In this document: positions 1-5,180 of the stretch, piece by piece | How the letters are laid out: every line of letters starts with the position of its first letter | Numbering within the stretch: position 1 is the first letter of the stretch | NCBI GenBank assembly: GCA_003140115.1 | Contig: PLIQ01000353.1 | Location: 7,176 to 15,176, forward strand | Direction of reading: 5' to 3' | Length of the DNA: 8,001 bases | Source: Actinomycetota bacterium | GTDB taxonomy: Bacteria; Actinomycetota; Actinomycetes; Streptosporangiales; Streptosporangiaceae | Notes under the pieces: model-generated | The model's database searches: none | The model's input: only the letters and a program-made list of their open reading frames with translations | Told to the model about the DNA's origin: nothing | Program-made: the position numbers and the translations under genes

Positions 1-1
1 T

Positions 2-202
2 TCGGAGCGGTCAGCCGACTTGGTGGCCGCGACCGGGGCCACCACCGCGGTGATGCAGGGCCGGGAGATGCCCGGCTGGCTGCGTGTCAGCCCCGAAGAC
101 CTGGCCAGCGACGACGACCTTTCCCGATGGGTGGAAATCGGCATCGGGCATGCACGGTCGCTGCCGCCGAAGCAGCCCGCGAAGGCAAAGCTGAAGAAGT
201 AG
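2..202 (+). CDS. TfoX/Sxy-family protein, C-terminal part (cut by window edge)
   Basis: The frame is open from the window edge to the TAG at 200-202 and gives the last 66 residues of a protein whose start lies outside. The stretch GREMPGWLRVSPEDL, then a D-rich turn, LSRWVEIGIGHARSLPPK and a lysine-rich end, matches the conserved C-terminal half of small (about 110-residue) actinobacterial proteins carrying the TfoX/Sxy N-terminal domain. In gammaproteobacteria TfoX/Sxy regulates competence; the stand-alone actinobacterial versions have no established role, so no function is claimed. A TTG at 20 and a GTG at 23 could be called as starts, but they would cut off the domain core, so a partial gene is the better reading. 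It converges on vapC, with 119 bp between the two stops. Family call is confident; function is not. Confidence 0.8.
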   Translation, partial: SERSADLVAATGATTAVMQGREMPGWLRVSPEDLASDDDLSRWVEIGIGHARSLPPKQPAKAKLKK

Positions 203-250
203 GCGACCGCTCGGCCGCCGCAGCACCGCCGCGCCAGAGCAGATCAAAGC

Positions 251-273
251 GGCGCCTTTCCACGCACGGCGCC
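251..273. terminator. Possible bidirectional terminator hairpin between tfoX-like gene and vapC
   Basis: GGCGCC occurs at 251-256 and again at 268-273. As it is self-complementary, the two copies can pair into a 6-bp GC stem with an 11-nt loop. It lies midway between two convergent stop codons, where a shared terminator would be expected. There is no T-run on either side, and GGCGCC is common in such GC-rich DNA, so support is weak. Confidence 0.25.
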
Positions 274-321
274 CCTGCCTGGCCTGGCGGCGGCGGCCCG
301 GCCCGGGATCTGGTCGCCGCG

Positions 322-759
322 TCATGCGGGCGCTGGGCGATCGAGTTTCCATGGGTTGATCAGTTCGATCCCGGTTCCGGAGAAGTCATCGGTGTTGCGG
401 GTTGCCAGTGTCGCTTCGGCAGTGCGGCAGATGGCCGCGATCTGGGCGTCGGCCACACCGATCGGCCGCCCGAGCGTTTCCCTGGCGCAGGCGATATCGG
501 CGTACCGCGAGGCGCAGCGCTCGTCGAAGGGCAGGACCCGGTCCCGGAAGTCGTTGCCGAGCAGCCCGCCGACCGCCGCCGCCAGTTCCGTCTTCCGGCG
601 GCCGGCGGGCATCCGGGCGACACCGCAGAGCAGTTCGGCAGCGGTCACCGCAGTAGTGCCGACTTCTCCGGCGGGCAGCGAGTCGAGCCACGAAAGGACG
701 CCGGGCTCGGGGACCGGGCGGGTTAGCTCGGAGATGACGTTGGTGTCCAGGACGATCAC
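322..759 (-). CDS. vapC: VapC/FitB-type PIN-domain ribonuclease toxin
   Basis: A 145-residue protein, usual length for a single PIN domain, and predicted to be a Mg-dependent endoribonuclease toxin. The N-terminus MIVLDTNVISEL carries the first acidic residue (D5). The others are visible as E42 in AAELLCGVARM, D104 in GRPIGVADAQIAAI and D125 in the ATRNTDDF strand, so the acidic active site is complete. The end (IELINPW) is typical of the FitB branch. The start is the GTG at 757-759, which overlaps the TGA of vapB in the sequence GTGA, implying translational coupling with antitoxin made first. No strong Shine-Dalgarno precedes it, consistent with coupling. VapC toxins cut tRNA or rRNA; which target this one uses cannot be read from the sequence. 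Confidence 0.93.
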   Translation of the reverse strand: MIVLDTNVISELTRPVPEPGVLSWLDSLPAGEVGTTAVTAAELLCGVARMPAGRRKTELAAAVGGLLGNDFRDRVLPFDERCASRYADIACARETLGRPIGVADAQIAAICRTAEATLATRNTDDFSGTGIELINPWKLDRPAPA

Positions 760-1010
760 GAGTCGAACACCGCCGCCCGGGGCGGCTCGCCGCTGCGGTC
801 AGGAAGCTGCAGTTCACCTTCCAGGCCGGCGAAGCGCGCGTGGATCCGGCTGCCGAGACCGCGCTCGGCAGAGCCCGGGGCCAGGCGCTCGGTGAGTATG
901 GCCCGGACTTCCGCCTCCATCGAACGCCCGTGTCGCGCGGCCTCGATGCGCAGTCGCGCATGCGTCTCGGGATCAAGTCCCCTGATCGTCAGCGTCGCGA
1001 TCGTCCTCAC
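756..1010 (-). CDS. vapB: VapB/FitA-type ribbon-helix-helix antitoxin
   Basis: An 84-residue protein whose N-terminal half (ATLTIRGLDPETHARLRIEA, then ARHGRSMEAEVRAIL) is the characteristic FitA-like ribbon-helix-helix: a DNA-binding beta strand, then two helices with the conserved HGRSMEAEVR motif. The C-terminal half (about 45-84) would wrap the PIN toxin and block its active site; this follows from known FitAB/VapBC structures. It is the first gene of a two-gene operon with vapC (4-bp overlap) and should autoregulate that operon through DNA upstream of 1010. The start is uncertain: the GTG at 1008-1010 directly abuts the GAGGAG at 1011-1016, leaving no normal spacer, and family members usually start two or three residues later (MATLTIR-like). 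Confidence 0.92.
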   Translation of the reverse strand: MRTIATLTIRGLDPETHARLRIEAARHGRSMEAEVRAILTERLAPGSAERGLGSRIHARFAGLEGELQLPDRSGEPPRAAVFDS

Positions 1011-1032
1011 CTCCTCGCGGCTTTGAAAGCAG

Positions 1033-1063
1033 TGACAGCATTGCTGCTAATGCAAGCATATCA
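1033..1063 (-). promoter_or_regulatory. Candidate vapBC operator: 31-bp imperfect palindrome
   Basis: On the + strand the left arm TGACAGCATTGC (1033-1044) and right arm GCAAGCATATCA (1052-1063) are inverted copies matching at 8 of 12 positions, around a 7-nt centre. A perfect GCATT/AATGC pair is nested inside (1038-1042, 1049-1053). It starts 23 bp upstream of the vapB start, in a locally AT-rich patch. FitA/VapB antitoxins, as ribbon-helix-helix dimers, bind inverted repeats in their own promoter, so this is the natural operator. On the - strand a TTGCAT (1050-1055) could be a -35 element and TATGCT (1055-1060) a -10 element, but no convincing pair with normal spacing is seen. Confidence 0.5.
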
Positions 1064-1327
1064 TCCTGCCGCGGCCCTCGGCGAGGGCCCGAAGGGTCCT
1101 GCGGATGACCCCGCGGACTCGGGCCAGGACGGGCCCGTCGGTGGGCAGGTCAGCGCTGGGTCTGCCGTCGGGTCAGCCACGGGGCCGGTGTCGTGGGCGG
1201 GCTCACCCCGGCTCAGATTGACCAGGTGGAAGGCACTCGTGGTACAGGTCCAGCACTTCGAGTTGTCTGATCCCGCCGGCTGACCGCACCGGCGCGGCGC
1301 GGAGGTGATGCGACTGGATCTAACCCG

Positions 1328-1365
1328 GGCCGTTCGGCAAAATCAAGTTCTTCGTCCGAACGGCC
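1328..1365. repeat. Perfect 10-bp inverted repeat with 18-nt loop
   Basis: GGCCGTTCGG (1328-1337) and CCGAACGGCC (1356-1365) are exact reverse complements around an 18-nt, comparatively AT-rich loop (1338-1355). The structure is certain; its role is not. It could be a stem of an element-encoded RNA, a terminator, or a protein binding site. Confidence 0.75.
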
Positions 1366-1588
1366 AGTGGTGGCACCTCCAGGGAACCGTGACACCGCGA
1401 CCTGGCCCGGCGACTGGCCCCGTCCGCGCCGTGCCATCGCGGACGCGGGGGAGCTAGGCGCGGCCGGCTCGCCTGCTGGTCCCGATGGGGCTCTGGTGAA
1501 TGGTGTCACTGCGGGTAATCATGACGATCGCTTACGGACGGGATTGTCCCCCCGCCGCACGCAGGTCCCGGCGGAAGAATCGCTACAT

Positions 1589-1610
1589 CCCGTGTCCTTC
1601 AGGACACGGG
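1589..1610. repeat. Perfect 10-bp hairpin (CCTTCAGG cap)
   Basis: CCCGTGTCCT (1589-1598) and AGGACACGGG (1601-1610) are exact inverted copies separated by 2 nt; in RNA this folds as a 9-bp stem with a TTCA loop. No U-run follows on either strand. Two readings compete: the terminal hairpin of an IS200/IS605-type element (+ strand), or a transcription terminator about 180 nt after the kinase stop (- strand). Confidence 0.75.
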
Positions 1611-1785
1611 GGGCATTCGGGACTGATGTTACTGCGGTAAGGACTTGGGGCATCATGACAGCAGAGGCACAGGCAAACGACACCATCAAGCCCGCCCGGG
1701 CGCGGCGGCACGACGTCGGGGCGATCCGGCCGTAAATGGGGCAACCGCAGTGCGTCCGAACTGGTTGACATGCGCTCGGCGCCAC

Positions 1786-3060
1786 CTACCGGGCCAGGTC
1801 CGGGTCGGTCACCGAATCCGGATCGGCGTAACTAATGCGCGGCACGACGCTTCCCAAGCGCTCGGGGGTCCCAGCGTCGTCACGACTGATCCCGCGCATT
1901 AGCCGGGCGGGTGGCCCGAGTGCCGGGGCTGAGCGCACTGAGCCGTCCGGCGTCGGCAGACGCACCTCGAAACGGCAACCCTCCTTGGTGTTGACGACGC
2001 TCACCTGCCCCTGATGCGCCTCGACAATGCTGCGGACGATCGCGAGTCCCAGGCCCGCGCCGCTGTCCTTAGCGGAGTCGCGATCGTGGGTGCCGCGCCA
2101 GGCCATGTCGAAGACGCATGCCAGGTCTGCCTCGGGGATGCCGCCGCAGCCGTCGGCGACCGCCAGCAGCGCACCCCCAGGTTCCGGCACGGCCACGACG
2201 TGCACGGTGCCATCCTGCGGGGTGTGACGAATGGCGTTGACCAGCAGGTTGGTTAGTACGCGCGACATCTCGCGGGGGTCGGCATGGACCACGAGCGGGG
2301 CGTCGGCCGCGCCGGTCAGTCGTACTCCGCGAGCCCGCGCGAGTGCCTCCGTGCTGGCCAGGGCTCCGTTGATCAAGTCTTCGAGAGCGATCCGGCTGGG
2401 GGAAAGGCGCAGGGTTCCCGCCTGTATGCAGGAAAGCTCGAACAGGTCGTCCACCATCCTGGCCAGCCGGCCGACCTCGGCGCGGATCTGCCGGTGGTAG
2501 CGTCGCGGCTCGCTGGTCATGCCGTCCTCGAGCGCCTCGGCCATCGCGTGCAGGCCCGCGAGGGGCGTGCGCAGGTCGTGCGATACCCAGGCCACGAGCT
2601 GGCGGCGGGATTGTTCCAGCGCGTGCTCACGCTCGCGTGACTGCGTCAGCCGCGCGCTGCTCTCCGCGAGCTCGCGCGACAGCGCCGCGAGCTCGGCCGT
2701 CATCGGTTCCGATGGTGAGCGGTATCCGCCGTCCTCGTCGCCGAGCGAGCGGGCCGCCTGGCGCAGCGCCCGGCTGCTGGCCTCCAGTTGCTGCCCGAGC
2801 AGGCAGCCGAACCCGACCGCCACCACGGCGGCGACCATGCACACCATGACCACGACCTTCAGGTCGTGCCGGGACAGGAACATCGCTTCGGCCGTGCCGA
2901 GCGTGCCTGCCACCACCGCGAGCACTACCACGGCCCCGCTGACCTGGATCGACAGGCGGAGGGAGGCACGGCGCAGTAGCCGGATGATGCCCATGCCCAT
3001 CAGGCCCACGGCGCTGGTACATCCTGCGGCGATCAGCACGACCTGGATCTGCGCGTTCAC
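1786..3060 (-). CDS. Membrane-bound sensor histidine kinase
   Basis: A 424-residue HisKA/HATPase kinase. Three membrane helices are visible at about 5-28, 36-61 and 67-91, leaving only very short external loops, so it may sense within or near the membrane. A HAMP-like linker and coiled-coil stretch (about 92-150) leads to the H box VSHDLRTPLAGL with phospho-acceptor H161. The ATPase domain shows the N box LLVNAIRHT (N275), G1 box DGCGG (303-307) and G2 box GAGLGL (334-339). The catalytic set is complete. The canonical domain ends near residue 370 (FEVRLPTPD); about 54 further residues form an unusual tail encoded over an inverted repeat. The start is the GTG at 3058-3060, preceded by GGAGGG about 9 nt upstream, and it overlaps the TGA of a regulator remnant as GTGA. 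The intact regulator of the window lies about 4 kb upstream on the same strand and is the likely partner, though this is inferred. Confidence 0.93.
   Translation of the reverse strand: MNAQIQVVLIAAGCTSAVGLMGMGIIRLLRRASLRLSIQVSGAVVVLAVVAGTLGTAEAMFLSRHDLKVVVMVCMVAAVVAVGFGCLLGQQLEASSRALRQAARSLGDEDGGYRSPSEPMTAELAALSRELAESSARLTQSREREHALEQSRRQLVAWVSHDLRTPLAGLHAMAEALEDGMTSEPRRYHRQIRAEVGRLARMVDDLFELSCIQAGTLRLSPSRIALEDLINGALASTEALARARGVRLTGAADAPLVVHADPREMSRVLTNLLVNAIRHTPQDGTVHVVAVPEPGGALLAVADGCGGIPEADLACVFDMAWRGTHDRDSAKDSGAGLGLAIVRSIVEAHQGQVSVVNTKEGCRFEVRLPTPDGSVRSAPALGPPARLMRGISRDDAGTPERLGSVVPRISYADPDSVTDPDLAR
1832..1902. repeat. Nested inverted repeat within the 3' end of the kinase gene
   Basis: The outer arms CTAATGCGCGG (1832-1842) and CCGCGCATTAG (1892-1902) are perfect 11-bp inverted copies. 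Inside them ACGACGCT (1844-1851) and AGCGTCGT (1873-1880) are perfect 8-bp inverted copies, leaving an 11-nt bulge at 1881-1891. Together they could fold into a long cruciform or RNA stem. It falls exactly in the non-canonical tail of the kinase, about 40 bp beyond where the ATPase domain normally ends. Confidence 0.8.
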
Positions 3061-3197
3061 GAAGGTCCGCCCTCCCAGCTGTAGCCGAAGCCCCAGACGA
3101 TCCGGAGCTGCGCGAGCGCCGGAGGCTCCCCTCCCGGGCCTACGGTGTCGTCGGCGTCAGCGCTGACGCTTAGATGAACCGAGATGAGCTGAGCATT
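3057..3197 (-). pseudogene. Remnant of an OmpR-family response regulator C-terminus
   Basis: Immediately upstream of the kinase a - strand frame reads NAQLISVHLS, then an aberrant segment, then LRIVWGFGYSWEGGPS and a TGA at 3057-3059. The end matches the last strands of a winged-helix response regulator; the intact regulator of this window has LRTVRGIGYCWD in the same place, and the DNA of the two is similar there. ISVHL resembles the start of the recognition helix, but the expected RRLRxKL is replaced by SVSADADDTVG. The frame is closed upstream by a TGA at 3249-3251 and has no ATG, GTG or TTG in between, and no receiver domain precedes it, so it cannot make a regulator. Its stop overlaps the kinase start as GTGA, the usual arrangement of a regulator-kinase pair, which supports a true regulator origin. 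The left-to-right extent given is where similarity is visible. Confidence 0.6.
3154..3169. repeat. 16-bp perfect palindrome upstream of the kinase
   Basis: GCGTCAGCGCTGACGC is exactly self-complementary. It lies 94 bp upstream of the kinase start, inside the regulator remnant and precisely where that remnant departs from the family pattern. A dimeric repressor or activator site for the kinase gene is one possibility; an inserted or decayed palindrome is another. Confidence 0.6.
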
Positions 3198-3229
3198 GCG
3201 TATTCGTAGCCGTCCCGGGCTTGGATTGC

Positions 3230-3835
3230 CTATTCGGCCGCTGGAGTTTCACCAGGTTGGAGGGGATCAGCTTCCTCGCCCGGCCCCGCTTCGTGCTCCT
3301 CGCTGGCGGGCTGAACGGGCTCACTGGCGGGCTGAACGGGCTCGCCGTCGGGTACCGCGGCTGGGCGTTCGGGTGGCGCGGCGGTCCGAGACTGGCGGCG
3401 CAGCCGCAGCGCGAACGCCACCGCGGACAGCAGGAACAACGTGCCCGTCACCGCCAGCCAGTGCCACACGTACGGATCCGCCGACAACCCGGTCGACGAG
3501 GAGTAAGGCGCAGGCAGCCGGAGGATCAGCGGGAACCACACGAGCAGCAGCAGGCCAGACAGCGCGGCGGGCACCCGAATGTAGTTGATCCAAGCCAGCG
3601 CGGGCAGTTCCGGCGCCCGGTGCCTGAACGCGGCCATGACCGACCGGTCGGCCAGCGAGTACAGCGGCAGTAGCAGCAGGTCGTGGCCGATGACCGCGCC
3701 GAGGAACCAGGCGATGACCGCCACGGTCTGGGAGGAGAAGAGCCGGGCGGACGCATAGCCGGCCAGGCCGAAACAGGCGAGCAGGGCGAGGAGATGCAGG
3801 GGACTGGCGCCGTACCAGCGCAGCTGGCGTCTCAT
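3230..3835 (-). CDS. Four-helix membrane protein of unknown function, partner of the molybdoenzyme
   Basis: A 201-residue protein with four likely membrane helices at about 12-32, 36-60, 84-106 and 122-145. Polar residues within or beside helices stand out: H51-D52 in AVIGHDLLLLPLYSLAD, N84-Y85 in INYIRVPA and H125 in YVWHWLAV. Residues 146-201 form a Pro/Glu-rich acidic tail containing EPVQPAS twice in tandem, probably disordered. No named family is recognised. The ATG at 3833-3835 follows the TGA of the molybdoenzyme after a single base, so the two are co-translated and very likely act together; an electron-transfer or assembly subunit is conceivable but not shown. A recognisable heme-binding pair of histidines on facing helices is not obvious. 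Confidence 0.8.
   Translation of the reverse strand: MRRQLRWYGASPLHLLALLACFGLAGYASARLFSSQTVAVIAWFLGAVIGHDLLLLPLYSLADRSVMAAFRHRAPELPALAWINYIRVPAALSGLLLLVWFPLILRLPAPYSSSTGLSADPYVWHWLAVTGTLFLLSAVAFALRLRRQSRTAAPPERPAAVPDGEPVQPASEPVQPASEEHEAGPGEEADPLQPGETPAAE
3303..3343. repeat. 21-bp tandem duplication in the tail of the membrane protein
   Basis: The unit starting CTGGCGGGCTGAACGGGCTC at 3303 is repeated at 3324 with only the last base differing. It is in frame (7 codons) and encodes the doubled EPVQPAS in the disordered tail. It looks like a recent slippage duplication. Confidence 0.85.
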
Positions 3836-3836
3836 G

Positions 3837-5180
3837 TCAGCTCGTGAAGGTCATGCTGGCGACCCACTTGGTGTTGTGCACGCCAGGAATGGCGGGCACG
3901 ATCACGCGCGCGGGAAACCCGTGGTCGAGGGAGAGGTCAACGCCGTTGACGCGCAGCGCGAGCAGCGAATCCGGGTCCATGATCTGCCCGGCGGACAAGA
4001 CCCCCTGCCGGAAGGCGCCGCCCCGTTCCAGCGACTCCACCAGCACGCTCGCCGGGTGGCTGACGCCAGCCAGCCGGGCCAGGTCACGCAGCCGCACGCC
4101 GGTCCAGGCCTGGTTGTCGGTAGACCAGCCCTCGACGCAGGCGATCGGCAGGTACGCGGTGTGCTGCTCGAGGCCGAGGAGTACGGCGCGGCTCAGGCGG
4201 ACGGGCGCATGACCGGGCGGGCCGTCGTGGCTGACGGTGAGCCGCCAGCTCGCGCCGATCTCGGCCGCCCTGATGCCCACCCGGGCCGCGGTCTGGTTGA
4301 TCTGGAAGTCGTTGGGGCCGTCGCCGAGGTCCTGCCCGTGCGGGGCGAGCAGCGCGGTGCGGCGCAGCGGGCCGCCCAGCGACTGGCCCACGGTGACGAC
4401 CAGCATCAGCAGCGAGCCGGCCCCGGCGAAGGCCAGCACGCCGCGCCGGGAGATCGTCGGCTTGGCGGGGGCCAGGCTGACCAGGCTTGACGCGTCTGCC
4501 GGTTCCGGCTCGGTATGGGCGGTATCGACGCGCAGCTCCCGCACCAGGGCGCCGTTCCGCAGCGACCTGATCACGGTCCGGCTCTTGAGGCCGACGTGGA
4601 CCACCAAGCCGGCCACGAAGACCCAGGCGCCGTAGAAGTGCAGCGCGTAGAACGAGCCGGGGAACACGTACCACTGCTGGATGTTGAGGACGCCGGTGAC
4701 GAACTCGAACACCGCCCCGCCCACGAGCATCAGCAGCGATAGCCGTTCCAGCGCGTGCGCGGGGCTCCGTACCGGGGGCCACTCGAACAGCTTCGGCAGC
4801 ACCGACCACAGCTTGGTCAGCAGGATCGGGATGAGCACCAGCCCCAGGGTGACGTGCACGCCCTGGTTCAGCCGGTACAGCCACACCGGATGCGTGGGCC
4901 AGGAGAACAGGTAAAAGCCGAGCAGTCCCTTGCCGTGGGTCTCGTCGTTGATCCGGCTCAGGTCGGGGTTGTAGGCGGCGTAGGACAGCAGGCCGGTGAC
5001 GAACACCACGGAGACCCCGGCCAGCAGGATCAGGCCGAGGACCGAGGTCAGCCAGGGGCCGCGGACCGGGCTCCGCCAGAACGTACGGCGGAACGGGCCC
5101 GGCATCTCGCCCCCGCGCAACGCTTCGGTTACTCGCCGGATGCGCGAGGGCCGGCTCGCGCGTGGCTTCTCGTCCGTCAC
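3837..5180 (-). CDS. Sulfite-oxidase-fold molybdopterin oxidoreductase fused to a cytochrome-b-like membrane domain
   Basis: A 447-residue two-part protein. Residues 1-200 hold four membrane helices (about 44-66, 105-125, 147-165, 178-198) with histidines H109, H181 and H195 suited to bind b-type heme, as in cytochrome b561/YedZ-like domains. A cytoplasmic linker (200-242) follows, then ISRRGVLAF and a fifth helix (about 247-268), and an external domain (280-447) of the sulfite oxidase/MsrP type. In it, C348 in LPIACVEGWS is the expected molybdenum ligand, and the end RVIVPAIPGVHNTKWVASMTF is the typical closing strand set. The predicted role is a quinone-linked, membrane-anchored oxidase or reductase facing outward; the substrate (sulfite, methionine sulfoxide, other S/N-oxides) cannot be told. 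The start is the GTG at 5178-5180, overlapping the TGA of the glycosyltransferase gene as GTGA and preceded by AGGAGG. Confidence 0.9.
   Translation of the reverse strand: MTDEKPRASRPSRIRRVTEALRGGEMPGPFRRTFWRSPVRGPWLTSVLGLILLAGVSVVFVTGLLSYAAYNPDLSRINDETHGKGLLGFYLFSWPTHPVWLYRLNQGVHVTLGLVLIPILLTKLWSVLPKLFEWPPVRSPAHALERLSLLMLVGGAVFEFVTGVLNIQQWYVFPGSFYALHFYGAWVFVAGLVVHVGLKSRTVIRSLRNGALVRELRVDTAHTEPEPADASSLVSLAPAKPTISRRGVLAFAGAGSLLMLVVTVGQSLGGPLRRTALLAPHGQDLGDGPNDFQINQTAARVGIRAAEIGASWRLTVSHDGPPGHAPVRLSRAVLLGLEQHTAYLPIACVEGWSTDNQAWTGVRLRDLARLAGVSHPASVLVESLERGGAFRQGVLSAGQIMDPDSLLALRVNGVDLSLDHGFPARVIVPAIPGVHNTKWVASMTFTS

Larger units (their letters stand above)
1271..1640 (+). mobile_element. Possible remnant of an IS200/IS605 (TnpB) right end
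   Basis: A + strand frame, open from just after a TGA at 1268-1270, reads a low-complexity Gly/Ala/Pro/Arg-rich tail (for example GGDATGSNPGRSAKSSSSSE and later PAEESLHPVSFRTRG) and runs into the strong hairpin at 1589-1610. In actinobacterial TnpB elements, the protein commonly ends in such a disordered tail overlapping the guide (omega/re) RNA, and the right end carries a stem capped by CCTTCAGG, as here. The catalytic RuvC part and CxxC zinc finger of TnpB are absent, so at most the last few hundred bases survive. No left end or TnpA is seen. The identification rests on remembered resemblance of the hairpin and tail and is tentative; the left boundary given is that of the open frame. Confidence 0.33.
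1064..1785. other. Long stretch without a convincing gene
   Basis: About 720 bases between the vapBC promoter region and the stop of the kinase. No frame on either strand gives a recognisable protein domain. What can be seen: a 7-bp hairpin with a GGC loop at 1073-1089 (GGCCCTC/GAGGGCC); a perfect 10-bp inverted repeat at 1328-1365; a perfect 10-bp hairpin at 1589-1610; an imperfect direct repeat TGTCACTGCGGGTAA (1504-1518) and TGTTACTGCGGTAA (1627-1640) flanking that hairpin; and a + strand frame open from 1271 to 1735 that may be a decayed TnpB tail. The 3' end of the kinase transcript must terminate here. The mixture of stems and degenerate repeats suggests remains of mobile DNA rather than a gene. 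Confidence 0.6.

Noticed and set aside
356..895. Long + strand frames over the vapBC region
   Set aside because: They are antisense to vapB and vapC, have no recognisable domain, and arise from GC-rich codon structure.
1085..1136. Inverted GGGCCCG/CGGGCCC pair
   Set aside because: Such GC-only heptamers are frequent in this DNA, and the 38-nt loop makes pairing unremarkable.
1203..1289. 28-codon - strand frame starting GTG and reading MRSAGGIRQLEVLDLYHE
   Set aside because: It looks slightly protein-like, but it is very short, has no ribosome site and resembles no family I know.
1655..1735. 26-codon + strand frame starting MTAEAQANDTIKPARARRHD
   Set aside because: It has an ATG with G-rich sequence upstream, but the frame is the end of a longer low-complexity frame and nothing supports it as a gene.
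1765..1770. Perfect TTGACA -35 hexamer on the + strand
   Set aside because: No -10 element follows at 16-19 nt, and no + strand gene lies downstream.
2519..3166. 215-residue + strand frame opposite the kinase
   Set aside because: It is Ser/Arg/Ala-rich nonsense complementary to a kinase with all motifs intact.
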